In this document: piece after piece, positions 43,634 to 53,302 of the stretch
Position numbering within the stretch: position 1 is the stretch's first letter
How the letters are laid out: each line of letters starts with the position of its first letter
NCBI RefSeq assembly: GCF_009728935.1
Contig: NZ_CP034235.1
Span: 3,944,001 to 4,008,000 of the forward strand
Length of the DNA stretch: 64,000 nucleotides
From: Paenibacillus psychroresistens
GTDB lineage: Bacteria > Bacillota > Bacilli > Paenibacillales > NBRC-103111
Direction of reading: 5' to 3'
Program-made: the position numbers and the translations under genes
Notes under the pieces: generated by a model
Seen by the model: the letters and a program-made list of their open reading frames with translations, nothing else
Told to the model about the DNA's origin: nothing
The model's database searches: none

Positions 43634-46600
43634 CTATAGACCGGAAATTTCAATCGTTTGCGTTAAATCCTGCCATGCGATTGTTAAACCTAAGCTTTCA
43701 ACAATGAAGCGTAAAGGGACAATTGTTCTATGCTCGAGTAATCGAGGTGGTTCTGTCAAGCGAACTTCATTACCGTTAACGGAAGCTATGGGATTATCAA
43801 TTTGGCAAATAATCGTAGTTTGATCATTGGTAATCGTGACCGTTTGATCGGAATCGTCCCAAACAACGGTCGACTTAAAGGCTTCTGATAATGGGCGAAC
43901 CGTGATATAGGTAGTCCCCTTAATTATAACTGGGGGCAATTCGAGCGGTATATTAATTCCTTGTGAAATCAGCTTTTCGACAGGCAAAACTTGGATTTGA
44001 TTATTAGTTGCGGTTTGTATTTCTTTAGTTAATTGCGCTAATTTCTGTAGCTGCTCTTTGGAATATTTACTTTTTTCATTATCAACAATTTGGTTGGTTA
44101 TTTTAATAATTTCAGCCTCAATCAAGGGATTAGCCTGCCCATTCGCTTTCAATTCGGCGAGTGAATCCTCGAGATTAGCTTTGTTAAGGAATAGCTCCGA
44201 TTTTAATGCTAGCTGTAAAGCAATATCATTGCTAGCTTTTAACTTCTTTAATTCGTCAAAAGAGGCGGAATCTCCTTTTTTTACGGCTTCATCTGCTAAT
44301 TTCTGCAAAGAAAGCTGGGCTGCTTCAAATACAGCGATCTGTTCTCCTAACCCGGAGTCAATGATGGCCTTATCCATCTCCAACTGCAGTGAGTTTAATT
44401 GCAGCTCTTGAACGGCAGATTTATCACTTTTTTGTTGAGCTTGTTTAATTTGCTCCTCTATTAGAGCTAGCTGTTTATCCAATTCTGCTAGCTTCGTTTC
44501 ATCGGAAGCCACTGGAATTTCTACAACACCTTGCTTTGCTGCATTATCTTGGGCAACAATGATCTGAGCCTGCTCACTCTTTTCTTCTGCTGCAGTAATT
44601 TTTAAAGATAGCTCGTTTAATTGCTGCTGCAATTGTTTAGTTAATTCTTTTTTGCCTTGCTCATTGGCTTGCTTTAAGCTGTTTTGAAGATTAGTTTTCT
44701 CCGTTTGCAGATCAGCTAATGCTGCATCTGCAGCCTGACTTTGAGCTAAATTTGTTTTTGCTGCCTCGTCCATACTTTGCTGCAATTTCATTATTTGGGT
44801 GCTTGTCGAAGTAATGCTCAACTTAAGCTGCTCTGTTAACGTTGCATCACCGTTCGTCTGAGCTTGCTGTAAGTTAGCAGTTAGCTCTGCAAGCTCACTG
44901 TTTAAGTCAGCTTTTGCAGCTGCACTAGCTTCAGCAGTATTACTTGGAAGTGCTGATAGCGCAGCAGCTGGTGTGTTCATAATTGCCATTTGCTTGGCCG
45001 CTTCATCCGCATCGCCTTTTATTAATGCCTGCGTAAAGGCGATTTGTGCCTCGATTTCTTTCAATTGCAAGCTTAAACTGGCCGCTGTTTCAGCTTTGTT
45101 TGCTGCAATTGCCACAGTATTATCAACCTTCAGCTGTTGCTGCTCTTGAATTAATTCGGCTAAAGCGGATTGCAATTCCTCTGGTGTTTGTACACTTGCT
45201 ATTTGTCCAACATCATTAATCACTACCGTAAATTTCAATTGTTCGATTTCACTAGCTTTTACTGGTTTTGCGCCAGTTGAAGTATTTATTGAATCCATAT
45301 CAGTTACTTTGTCGATACCAATCCATGCGCCGCTTGAGAATTCCGATTTATAATACATGCCTTGTCCGGTTTTTTTCATAGTTTCTTGGGCAGCTAGCAA
45401 GCTTGCATTAGTTAGCTTTTCTAGATTAATTTTATAGGTCCCGATTAGGAGTGTTCCTGCTTCCTTATCTACTTTACTAGGCTTGATATCGGTCGCTTTG
45501 ATCACTTTATCACCTTGCAGCAAATCACCTTTAGCACCTAGCCCGTCTATTAAAGCCGTTGCGATAATAGTATCTTTTTTATACAAAACAACCTTTAGTT
45601 TACTGGGATCATTAAACATAAAGCTTAAATGCCGAATTTTGCTAGTTAACTTCAGCTTCGAACCTATTAGTTGATTATCTGAGGTCAATAAGGCGTAATG
45701 TGTTGCTTTTAAATTCTTATCTACTTTAATTGAGAAATCTACAGTCAGGTTATCGGCAATAGTTTTAAGGCTCCAGCTTCCTATAACAGGATTAGCAACA
45801 GGAGGCACTTTATTCAAGGGATCCAACCCGCTGTCAATCGTTTTCCACGGAAGTATACCAGGAACAATATTGCGATCCAGCGCTCCACTTGTATCCAAAT
45901 CTAGTTGAGTAAGCGCAGCTTGATAAGAGAGCTGGTTCGTCACGACATTATCATTAATCGTCTCAGTTGCTTCTTGCAGCTTAATGTATTCTTCTTTACT
46001 AAGAATGCCGGTTTTCAGCTTTTTATCTGCTGCTTTCATCGATAGTTTAACTTCCTCGGCAGCTTTCAATGCTTGAGCATAATTTTCTTCAGCTGTTTTA
46101 GTATCCAGATAAGTTTTTTTAATTTTCAGAATCAGGCTTTTACGTGTTTGGCTCTCTGTCGCTCTTGCCTTGTTCATGGCTAGTGTTGAGATGGGGAGTG
46201 AGTATTTAATATCATCAAAATAACGCAATCCATCATATTCGCCTTGCAGCATCGATTTAGGAATGGGCATTACAAATGGAGTTACCGGTATTGGAAAAAG
46301 AAAGTTGCCGCCCCATTGTTGTTTAACATCAACCAGTAATTGATCATAGTAGGTGGTTAGCAGCTCTGAATCAACGGTTTGAGCATTGTATAAGGAATTT
46401 AGCGGAACCATGACACCACTGCCAAATTTAGACGCATACAGGTTACGTGTACTATTAACCTTCTCTTCCGCTAGCTTACGAGAGCTTACATTCGTCAATA
46501 GCTCCATATCCGTTTTCTCTGCTAAATGAATCAGCTGCCAGATTAAGCTTTGACTGAGCTTGGCATAGGTTGGCTTAACTTCGAATATAAAATCATCCTG

Positions 46601-47203
46601 CTCGAGGTTTTGTCCAATTATCTCACCGAGCTCAATCTTGCTATTCTTATAATCCAATTGCATTAGCTTAAGCTCTGAGTTCGCCTGTTCGATTGCCTTT
46701 TCGGCTTCTTTAACATCGTCTTGGGTACCTATTCCAAATTTAAGCTTAGTTTGAGTATCCTTAAGTGCTTTGTTAGCAGCATCCAATTTCAGCTGAACTT
46801 TAGGGACAACTCGCATAGCTTGAAAGGTTTTGATATACAGCTTCGTTATATTAGCGGTAACTTGTCTCTGTTTATCTTCAACAGCGCTCATAGCAAGGCT
46901 GTATCCACCTCTAGCAGTTGGTATTTTCATCGCAAGATCAATATCCTTGCTCAAGCTATGCGGCTTAGCAACGGAGCTGGCGTCACGATCAGCTTGATCC
47001 TGAATGGCTTGCTGTGCTTGGGTTTGTTCATATTTTTTCTGATTAAGATTTTCTTGTAAGTCTTTCAAATCTTGATCCTGCTTTAATCCACGTTTAATAA
47101 CATCCTCTAAAGAGAGAATCGAAGCTGCGTAAAGGTTTTTTTGAGGAATATGAGTTTGTAAAAGCAGCAGCAAGCAGCATAACAATCCAATTTTCTTAAG
47201 CAT
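43634..47203 (-). CDS. Large exported TolC-like coiled-coil protein with C-terminal stalk domain
   Basis: A 1189-residue secreted protein. The signal peptide covers residues 1-26. Residues about 30-450 resemble TolC/outer-membrane efflux proteins: long amphipathic helices in pairs, with T-Q-T-K-L-K-F-G-I-G-T-Q-D-D-V-K-E-A-E-K-A-I in the first and A-D-K-K-L-K-T-G-I-L-S-K-E-E-Y-I in the second. A beta-rich middle (about 470-650) and a very long Gln/Ala/Lys-rich coiled coil (about 690-1080) follow. The last 100 residues form a copper amine oxidase N-terminal-like stalk domain (V-R-P-L-S-E-A-F, I-V-P-L-R-F-I-V-E-S-L-G), common on Paenibacillus cell surfaces. TolC-like domains are unexpected in a single-membrane cell. 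Divergent from the PAAR-like gene. Confidence 0.78.
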   Translation of the reverse strand: MLKKIGLLCCLLLLLQTHIPQKNLYAASILSLEDVIKRGLKQDQDLKDLQENLNQKKYEQTQAQQAIQDQADRDASSVAKPHSLSKDIDLAMKIPTARGGYSLAMSAVEDKQRQVTANITKLYIKTFQAMRVVPKVQLKLDAANKALKDTQTKLKFGIGTQDDVKEAEKAIEQANSELKLMQLDYKNSKIELGEIIGQNLEQDDFIFEVKPTYAKLSQSLIWQLIHLAEKTDMELLTNVSSRKLAEEKVNSTRNLYASKFGSGVMVPLNSLYNAQTVDSELLTTYYDQLLVDVKQQWGGNFLFPIPVTPFVMPIPKSMLQGEYDGLRYFDDIKYSLPISTLAMNKARATESQTRKSLILKIKKTYLDTKTAEENYAQALKAAEEVKLSMKAADKKLKTGILSKEEYIKLQEATETINDNVVTNQLSYQAALTQLDLDTSGALDRNIVPGILPWKTIDSGLDPLNKVPPVANPVIGSWSLKTIADNLTVDFSIKVDKNLKATHYALLTSDNQLIGSKLKLTSKIRHLSFMFNDPSKLKVVLYKKDTIIATALIDGLGAKGDLLQGDKVIKATDIKPSKVDKEAGTLLIGTYKINLEKLTNASLLAAQETMKKTGQGMYYKSEFSSGAWIGIDKVTDMDSINTSTGAKPVKASEIEQLKFTVVINDVGQIASVQTPEELQSALAELIQEQQQLKVDNTVAIAANKAETAASLSLQLKEIEAQIAFTQALIKGDADEAAKQMAIMNTPAAALSALPSNTAEASAAAKADLNSELAELTANLQQAQTNGDATLTEQLKLSITSTSTQIMKLQQSMDEAAKTNLAQSQAADAALADLQTEKTNLQNSLKQANEQGKKELTKQLQQQLNELSLKITAAEEKSEQAQIIVAQDNAAKQGVVEIPVASDETKLAELDKQLALIEEQIKQAQQKSDKSAVQELQLNSLQLEMDKAIIDSGLGEQIAVFEAAQLSLQKLADEAVKKGDSASFDELKKLKASNDIALQLALKSELFLNKANLEDSLAELKANGQANPLIEAEIIKITNQIVDNEKSKYSKEQLQKLAQLTKEIQTATNNQIQVLPVEKLISQGINIPLELPPVIIKGTTYITVRPLSEAFKSTVVWDDSDQTVTITNDQTTIICQIDNPIASVNGNEVRLTEPPRLLEHRTIVPLRFIVESLGLTIAWQDLTQTIEISGL

Positions 47204-47300
47204 ATGTATAGGTAATCTCCTTAAATAGGATGGGAGTAAGCTTGTTTCGATCTATTTTACCATTTAATGCCGCTAGATTCGACATTTTTCGAATAATTTG

Positions 47301-47330
47301 TTGTTGCCTTGAAAAGTTTTGTAGTATGAT
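47301..47330 (+). promoter_or_regulatory. Candidate promoter of the PAAR-MORN unit
   Basis: TTGTTG (47301-47306) and TATGAT (47325-47330) are separated by 18 nt, about 95 nt before the DUF4280 start codon. A second possible -35 box, TTGACA, lies just downstream. Neither is strong. Confidence 0.3.
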
Positions 47331-47423
47331 TGACAAGTACTGTTAATAGGGAATAGTTATGGCCCACGGTATAAGTGAAACTGATAATTAGACTATTTTC
47401 ACCATATAAAGGAGATCGTACTT

Positions 47424-47810
47424 ATGGGTCAAGTCGTATGCGGTGGTGCTCTGCTGAAATGCAGCTTTGGTGTCGCTCCAAGTTCTTTAATGGTTTTGCC
47501 GGCGAATCTAGTAACAACAGTCATGCCGATCGCTAATATAATGGACAATAAACCGCTGGTGAATATTCTCCCTTTTGGAATGTGCCAATCTCTGGCTAAT
47601 CCAATGGTAGCGGCAGCAACTGCAGCTGCGTTAGGTGTATTGACACCAATGCCGTGCATTCCGGTAACGGCTGCACCTTGGGCGCCTGGCTGTCCAACCG
47701 TTCAAATCGGCAATATGCCTGCTTTAAACAATAGCTCCAAATTGATGTGCAACTGGGCTGGCGTCATACAGATCAATATGGCAGGACAAATGACCATTCA
47801 GGTGCCTTAA
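47424..47810 (+). CDS. DUF4280 / PAAR-like spike-tip protein
   Basis: A 128-residue Gly/Pro/Cys-rich protein of the DUF4280 (PAAR-like) family, which caps the spike of contractile injection systems. It starts V-C-G-G-A-L-L-K-C-S-F-G and has further cysteines in G-M-C-Q-S, M-P-C-I-P, A-P-G-C-P-T-V and L-M-C-N-W, suited to binding a metal in the cone-shaped tip. No effector extension is fused. An AAAGGAGAT ribosome-binding site precedes the ATG. It is followed after 15 nt by the MORN protein gene, and the spike (gpV-like) is encoded 12 kb away in the converging operon. Confidence 0.85.
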   Translation: MGQVVCGGALLKCSFGVAPSSLMVLPANLVTTVMPIANIMDNKPLVNILPFGMCQSLANPMVAAATAAALGVLTPMPCIPVTAAPWAPGCPTVQIGNMPALNNSSKLMCNWAGVIQINMAGQMTIQVP

Positions 47811-47825
47811 AAGGAGAGAATTGTT

Positions 47826-49445
47826 TTGGACAAATTATTAATTAAGTATTCAGAGAAATACATACTGCCCGTATTCAATCCGTTTATTTTAGCGTTCAAA
47901 AAATATGTTGCTCCTCAGCTTGGTTGGCTTAAAAAGCTTACAGATTTGCCAAAAGCATTACTTAAAACCATAACTGGCTGGGTAAAAGCTGTTCTAGAAC
48001 CCAAAGATCTGAATTTAACCAACTATTACCGGGTAGGACGTTTTCTAGTTGCCAAAAGACTGCTTTTATTCATGCTGCTCCTCGTCTGCTTTCTTTTATA
48101 TATCCTGTTCATCAAGCCCCCCTCCTTTGTTAATAGATGGTTTGACCGCTTCACTGTGATTCATGAAAAAGTCGGAAAAACCTACAATAATACGGGCAAA
48201 ATCAAAGTTATCTCCTCACAGAAAACATTAAAATACCAAGGCGACTTGGTGGATGGCCTTTATAATGGGAATGGAACGTTATATAACAATGAAGGCGGTT
48301 TGTTGTATAAAGGCGAATTCAAAACCGGCGCTAAGAACGGAGCAGGCGAATTATATAATGACCAAGAGCAGATGATTTATAAAGGCACGTTTGTTGATGA
48401 CGCATACTCCGGTCAAGGTGCCTCCTATGGAGAGAACGAACAGGTCTTATACGAAGGTGAATATAAGAATGGTAAACCTGATGGAACCGGTCGGGCTTAT
48501 TATCCAGATGGAGCATTGTTATATGAAGGGCTATTTAGCAGTGGAATCTATAATGGTGCAGGAAAGCATTGGTCTGAGCTAGGCGTATTGCTTTATGATG
48601 GCAATTTTCAGAACGGTTTTTATTCGGGTGAAGGCACAGATTTCTACTCTAATAAACTAGCACGCTACAAAGGGCTTTTCCTTGATGGCAAATATAGCGG
48701 TGCTGGTCAGCTGATGAATGAGGACGGTACATTACAATACGAAGGCAACTTTAAAAATGGGATATTTTCAGGTGCTGGTGTTGAGCATTATGCAAGTGGT
48801 TTAGTAAAATACAAAGGCGATTTCCTCGTTGGCCAATATAGTGGTTTAGGCGAATCAATCAACGAAGCGGGTGTTACGCTTTATAAAGGCAGTTTTTTTG
48901 GCGGCAAATATAATGGTATCGGTGATAAAAGCAATGAAGAAGGCTTGTTGCTTTATAGCGGTCCTTTCAAAGAAGGGCTTTATCAAGGAATAGGCACTTT
49001 ATTCGCAGCTGATGCAACGATATTATATAAAGGCTTTTTTGAGCAGGATCGGCTATTTCCACAAGGGTTTCTTGGGATTTCCCGGACGAAGCTGGAGGAT
49101 ATTCTAGATAAACCATCTGAAATCATTGTGAATGAAGATCCTAACTTTCCGGAATCGCTGATTTCAAATTATAATGACCAACAGCTATCTTTCATTCTCA
49201 AGCTTTCTGCTAGTAATCCTAAAGAAAGCTCTGTCAGCAAAATGATCATTACAAGTTCAAGCCTAGTAACGCTTTTTCACAATGAATTAAAGGAAGGTTA
49301 TGTTAAAGGAGATTTAGAGGATGTGGGTTTAAAACGGCCGGTAGATGAACTGCTCTACTCCATAACCTACAAAATCGATAAGAACTTGTTCGCTTTCTTC
49401 TACAATAGCAAAGATAACAGCTTGAATCGCTTGGAAATAAGCTAA
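47826..49445 (+). CDS. Membrane-anchored MORN-repeat protein
   Basis: A 539-residue protein. A basic cytoplasmic head (1-72) is followed by one membrane helix (about 78-97) and then a region with 11 full and one partial MORN repeats (about residues 137-410). Each repeat is exactly 24 residues with the pattern Y-x-G-x-F, x-x-G-x-Y, x-G-x-G. A C-terminal domain (about 420-539) begins F-L-G-I-S-R-T-K-L-E-D-I-L-D-K-P-S-E, like small SmpA/BamE-type folds. The TTG start follows AAAGGAGAG. It is translated right after the PAAR-like protein. MORN repeats typically bind lipids or proteins, so a docking role at the membrane is plausible, but this is inference. Confidence 0.82.
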   Translation: MDKLLIKYSEKYILPVFNPFILAFKKYVAPQLGWLKKLTDLPKALLKTITGWVKAVLEPKDLNLTNYYRVGRFLVAKRLLLFMLLLVCFLLYILFIKPPSFVNRWFDRFTVIHEKVGKTYNNTGKIKVISSQKTLKYQGDLVDGLYNGNGTLYNNEGGLLYKGEFKTGAKNGAGELYNDQEQMIYKGTFVDDAYSGQGASYGENEQVLYEGEYKNGKPDGTGRAYYPDGALLYEGLFSSGIYNGAGKHWSELGVLLYDGNFQNGFYSGEGTDFYSNKLARYKGLFLDGKYSGAGQLMNEDGTLQYEGNFKNGIFSGAGVEHYASGLVKYKGDFLVGQYSGLGESINEAGVTLYKGSFFGGKYNGIGDKSNEEGLLLYSGPFKEGLYQGIGTLFAADATILYKGFFEQDRLFPQGFLGISRTKLEDILDKPSEIIVNEDPNFPESLISNYNDQQLSFILKLSASNPKESSVSKMIITSSSLVTLFHNELKEGYVKGDLEDVGLKRPVDELLYSITYKIDKNLFAFFYNSKDNSLNRLEIS

Positions 49446-49454
49446 AGGCCACAA

Positions 49455-49486
49455 CAAAAAAAGCCATCGATTGGCTTTTTTTTGTT
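49455..49486. terminator. Bidirectional terminator between converging units
   Basis: AAGCCA-TCGAT-TGGCTT hairpin with A-run before and T-run after; it can end both the MORN transcript and the injection-system operon. Confidence 0.8.
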
Positions 49487-49512
49487 TGTACTCTATTCAA
49501 ATAAGTTAACAA

Positions 49513-51192
49513 TCATGTACCCGATTCAGTACTTCCAGCAGCTTCTAGCAAACCGCTCTGGATCTCGTTTATAGCCTCTTCGGATGCAAGCCCCTCTTGT
49601 TCCTCGCTAAGCTGTTTGAAAGCCCACCAATGGACTCTGACGCTTGTAGATGATGTACTTCCCTGTGGCTTAACTCCAATGCGGAAGGTGCCCTTCTGCG
49701 GATACATTAACGTCCCTATGGCGATGTTGTTAATCTCGGATTCATATTGCGTATCTTTAAAAACATCATTATCGCCAAAATAAACCTGCTCACTGCGGTT
49801 CAACATCCCTGATATTGGATCTCCGCTTAGCTCTTCCATCCCTGTGACTACGAAGACTTGACCACTCCCTAGAAAATGATCAATTTCATCACTGAAAAAA
49901 CTTTTTTCCGGCTTGGAGAATGGTTTAATTCCCTTAGATTTGACTGGGATATCAACGTAACCTTTCGTTACTTCATTGCTGATTTTTTGTGACTTGGGTA
50001 AGGATAACTTAAAATCAAACAATTGATTAGCTTCATTGTAATCAACTGAGAATTTAGGAGTTTCGTTGGCGTTTAACTCCACTGTTGTAGATTTAGCCCG
50101 GTAGCTGGCTTTTGTAGCTCCTGTGCTGCCACTGCCGCCAAACCCAGCTAATTGATTAAGTATAGTCGTATTATAGATATATTCTCCAAACGGAACGGGA
50201 TCAATTTTCTCAATCATGTAAGTAGAGCCCATTTGCAATAAACAGATTTTAGCTAAATAGATGCAAGAATCGGACGTAAACTCCACTGCTTTATCTAGCG
50301 AACGATCATAATAATCAGCAAGTAAACGATCTTTTATCGCCCCCGTAATAATCTCAATGACATTGGTCGCTTCTTTACTTGTAATATGCAGTAATTTATC
50401 CCCAATGCTCAGTTTAGCGCTATCGCTTTTAAGCGTAATCTCTGATTTGGCTGGAAGATCGCTTGCTTTAATCGAGAAAGTCTTCTGATAAGCGGTTGTT
50501 TGTCCATCCAGAGGCTCGGAGAAGGCTAACACGTTGCTACTTGAATTTAAGCTGAAATGCTTCGTATCCAAAGCATATTCAAATTCTATTCTAGGAGTTT
50601 GAATCGTTTTTTCAATATGTAGGGTTAGCTCAAATATCTCACCAGGATTTACGTACCGTGGCGTTGATTGCCAAATGCGAACTTGAGAATCATCATAAAT
50701 CAAACAAATGCTAGCAAATTGATTGCTATGCTCAAAAGCTGCTGGATCTGGCGCCTCTTCTTTAATAAATATTTTATAGCTTTCCATGACACGATTATAT
50801 TCGCTTTGTTCCTCTGAGCTGGAAGAGTTATTGTTGACGGAATAAACCTGCTCCTTGCCCTTCTCATCGTATGAAATACACAAGTATACATTCTTAGCGT
50901 AGTCATTGTTCTTAAACCCATCAATCATCGAAAGCTTCATCTTAACAGGTGACGCTACAACAATTTCCCGGCCTAAGGTATCCAGAGCGACTCCAGTTTC
51001 CATGGAAATTTGTTTGTCGTCTACCCGAATGACTTGCAAGCCCGAAACAACGCCACTCCCGTAGATTAAGCGGTTTAGAAGTCGTCTTTTGTCGTTAAAA
51101 TATTTTTGCTCTGACTCAAAATCACGAACGGTTAGCAGTTTGCCCTTGAAAAATAAATTTCGTTCAAACGGAAAATACCGCAAATTTTTCAT
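49513..51192 (-). CDS. Accessory protein of the contractile injection system
   Basis: A 559-residue protein beginning L-R-Y-F-P-F-E-R-N-L-F-F-K-G-K-L-L-T-V-R-D-F, then Y-F-N-D-K-R-R-L-L-N-R-L-I-Y-G-S-G-V-V-S-G-L. From memory, proteins with this start occur in contractile injection (phage-tail-like) clusters of Firmicutes and other bacteria beside the baseplate genes. The rest is beta-rich (about residues 190-290 Ig-like; 380-540 another beta domain). No signal or membrane segment. It is the last gene of the minus-strand operon, 29 nt after the tail protein. It may form an outer fibre or collar; the role is not established. Confidence 0.65.
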   Translation of the reverse strand: MKNLRYFPFERNLFFKGKLLTVRDFESEQKYFNDKRRLLNRLIYGSGVVSGLQVIRVDDKQISMETGVALDTLGREIVVASPVKMKLSMIDGFKNNDYAKNVYLCISYDEKGKEQVYSVNNNSSSSEEQSEYNRVMESYKIFIKEEAPDPAAFEHSNQFASICLIYDDSQVRIWQSTPRYVNPGEIFELTLHIEKTIQTPRIEFEYALDTKHFSLNSSSNVLAFSEPLDGQTTAYQKTFSIKASDLPAKSEITLKSDSAKLSIGDKLLHITSKEATNVIEIITGAIKDRLLADYYDRSLDKAVEFTSDSCIYLAKICLLQMGSTYMIEKIDPVPFGEYIYNTTILNQLAGFGGSGSTGATKASYRAKSTTVELNANETPKFSVDYNEANQLFDFKLSLPKSQKISNEVTKGYVDIPVKSKGIKPFSKPEKSFFSDEIDHFLGSGQVFVVTGMEELSGDPISGMLNRSEQVYFGDNDVFKDTQYESEINNIAIGTLMYPQKGTFRIGVKPQGSTSSTSVRVHWWAFKQLSEEQEGLASEEAINEIQSGLLEAAGSTESGT

Positions 51193-51221
51193 AAATAAAG
51201 CCTCATTTCTCTCAAATGGTA

Positions 51222-53279
51222 TTATTCTAGCTCAGAATCAAGTTCAATTCTTGTATGAAATCCAAGGCGGTGTTTATTCTCTTCATCTGTCAGAAGTGTA
51301 TCAAAAGGCAAAGTCGAGTTTTGGTCCAAGCTTAGCCAGTTTGGCTCAGATAAATAAGTATTAATCCCAATGTAGCTATGTGTATCCATGTACATCCATG
51401 GCTGTAAAACGACTAGCTTAGCTTCAGTAAAGGCGGGCTTCTGCTCGTCTAATATTTTCTGAACGAACAAGCGTTGTTTTTCCGTTTCCATACAATGCTG
51501 CTGAACCAGAACACAGAATGTATATGGGCTTGCTCCATATAGCTGCGTGACGAGCGATTTAAGCTCAGGTTTCTCTAACATTTGTTTATACTGAAAATAT
51601 TCGACAATAAGAGGCTTTTCACCTGTATAGATTTCGACCATTTTTTCAATGCCTTGTTTAGTACCGCGTTCCTGATATAATTCTGGCGATCGTCGAATCA
51701 ATTCCTTGAGCTGCGATTCACTCCAAACCTCATCTGCATGAATGCCGACCCAGGTACCTAACCATTTTACAAATTCACCAGAGATCGTGTCCACATCATA
51801 ATATTGGGAAACCTCACTAATCTCCTCTTCCATTTCATCAAAAAAAGTACCGAATAAGCTCAAGTAACGTTCCAAGAAGTATTGGCTTGTGGGATCTTCT
51901 TGATACACCGCAGGCAGGTAAGAAAGTAAAGAAGTTCTCGGGTAGTAAGCTCTTAATCTATGTAATAGCGGCGTCTTTTGCTCGCTCGCATGGAATTCTA
52001 TTCTTAAACGTAAATATTGGCCCTTTGCTTCAAAAAACAAGGCATCCTTAGGGTTAACAATTGGGGTTGACCACATGGGAAAAGGATGATCCTTTAAGTC
52101 GGAGGCAAAATAGCTAATCCGAATTTGGGTTTCTTCTGGAATACTGGCTTCTACTTGAATTTTATGCCAAACCGTTTCTGTGGACTGGCTATCTATCTCA
52201 GGTGAGTAATAGATCGCTTGCAGCAAATGTGTATCCTCGTGCTCCATCGTCCGGTAATTGGGCTGTAAAATGGTCAGCATAGCCTCTTCATGATTAAGTA
52301 GATACATTTTATTATTGCGGTCTAAGAGCAATTTGTCTACTCTTCCGCGAAAACAGGCGATTTGTGCTGCTTTTATGCCATGGTCTGTGTATTTAATTAC
52401 AAACCGTTCATCCTCTTCGAGTGATACATCCAAACTGCGGCGATTGCCCATATAGAGACTTCCATATGAATCTGCGGCTAAGCCCGAAAGCTCGATAAGA
52501 GAATCACTGGAGATTGGATACTGAAACTCTTCTGTGTCCGTAAAGGTGAATAGTTGATGGCTTATCGTATCCACAACAGCTATGCAATCATTAGGCAATA
52601 AGGTTAGGTTATAACGCTGCAGCATACTTTTTATTGGAATATCATTTGAAATCCGCAGTTCAACGCTTTCGTATATGCGTGTTACAGTACCTGCATCATT
52701 AATTCGAATAACACCTAATCGGCCATTCTCTGCTGCTTCCACTTCCCCATTATTCATCTGAAGATCAAGTGGCACTAAGGCAAAGGTATGATAAGCCTCA
52801 TTAACTGCAAACGATAAGGGATAAAGTGTAAGTCCATTCCACTCATCCAGACTCCAGTAGGCCTGTCCGTTTGTTGCCGAATAAGCAGCTAATTTACGCT
52901 CGCCCAATGGATCAGCAAAATATAAAGTACTTTCACAAGCGGCTAGCTTGGCATTATTGCTAAATAATTCATGACCTGCTGTAAAAAGCAATTCTCGATT
53001 CTCATTCTGAAAATCATACATCCACAAATTAGTATGCTCATCCATCAAAAACAGCTTACCATTACGACCCACTGCAAAATCCTTGATCACGGGCGCACGA
53101 TCTGCACCGTCTTCTGTGGTACGATTGAGAATTCGAAAAACATCAGCTAGTGGAATGATACGTTGAACGCCATATTTTTCAGTTTGGCTTACGGAAAGAC
53201 CTTCATCTGAAATGTTTAAATTGGACGACTTGCCTTTTTCCCAGTCAGCTGGCTTATTGAATGAAAAATAGGGGTTCAT
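51222..53279 (-). CDS. Phage-tail protein I-like protein with N-terminal propeller-like domain
   Basis: A 685-residue protein. Residues about 40-370 are a repetitive beta domain with propeller-like blades (N-L-W-M-Y-D-F, G-S-L-Y-M-G-N-R-R, K-M-Y-L-L-N-H). The C-terminal 240 residues match the P2 gpI / injection-system tail family: L-L-S-Y-L-P-A-V-Y-Q-E-D, F-L-E-R-Y-L-S-L-F-G-T-F-F-D-E, and W-L-G-T-W-V-G. In contractile machines this part links wedge proteins to outer fibres or receptors. The start codon follows GAGGTGAAGC. It follows the second gpJ-like gene by 23 nt. Confidence 0.82.
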   Translation of the reverse strand: MNPYFSFNKPADWEKGKSSNLNISDEGLSVSQTEKYGVQRIIPLADVFRILNRTTEDGADRAPVIKDFAVGRNGKLFLMDEHTNLWMYDFQNENRELLFTAGHELFSNNAKLAACESTLYFADPLGERKLAAYSATNGQAYWSLDEWNGLTLYPLSFAVNEAYHTFALVPLDLQMNNGEVEAAENGRLGVIRINDAGTVTRIYESVELRISNDIPIKSMLQRYNLTLLPNDCIAVVDTISHQLFTFTDTEEFQYPISSDSLIELSGLAADSYGSLYMGNRRSLDVSLEEDERFVIKYTDHGIKAAQIACFRGRVDKLLLDRNNKMYLLNHEEAMLTILQPNYRTMEHEDTHLLQAIYYSPEIDSQSTETVWHKIQVEASIPEETQIRISYFASDLKDHPFPMWSTPIVNPKDALFFEAKGQYLRLRIEFHASEQKTPLLHRLRAYYPRTSLLSYLPAVYQEDPTSQYFLERYLSLFGTFFDEMEEEISEVSQYYDVDTISGEFVKWLGTWVGIHADEVWSESQLKELIRRSPELYQERGTKQGIEKMVEIYTGEKPLIVEYFQYKQMLEKPELKSLVTQLYGASPYTFCVLVQQHCMETEKQRLFVQKILDEQKPAFTEAKLVVLQPWMYMDTHSYIGINTYLSEPNWLSLDQNSTLPFDTLLTDEENKHRLGFHTRIELDSELE

Positions 53280-53302
53280 AGCTTCACCTCATTTCCTGTT
53301 GC

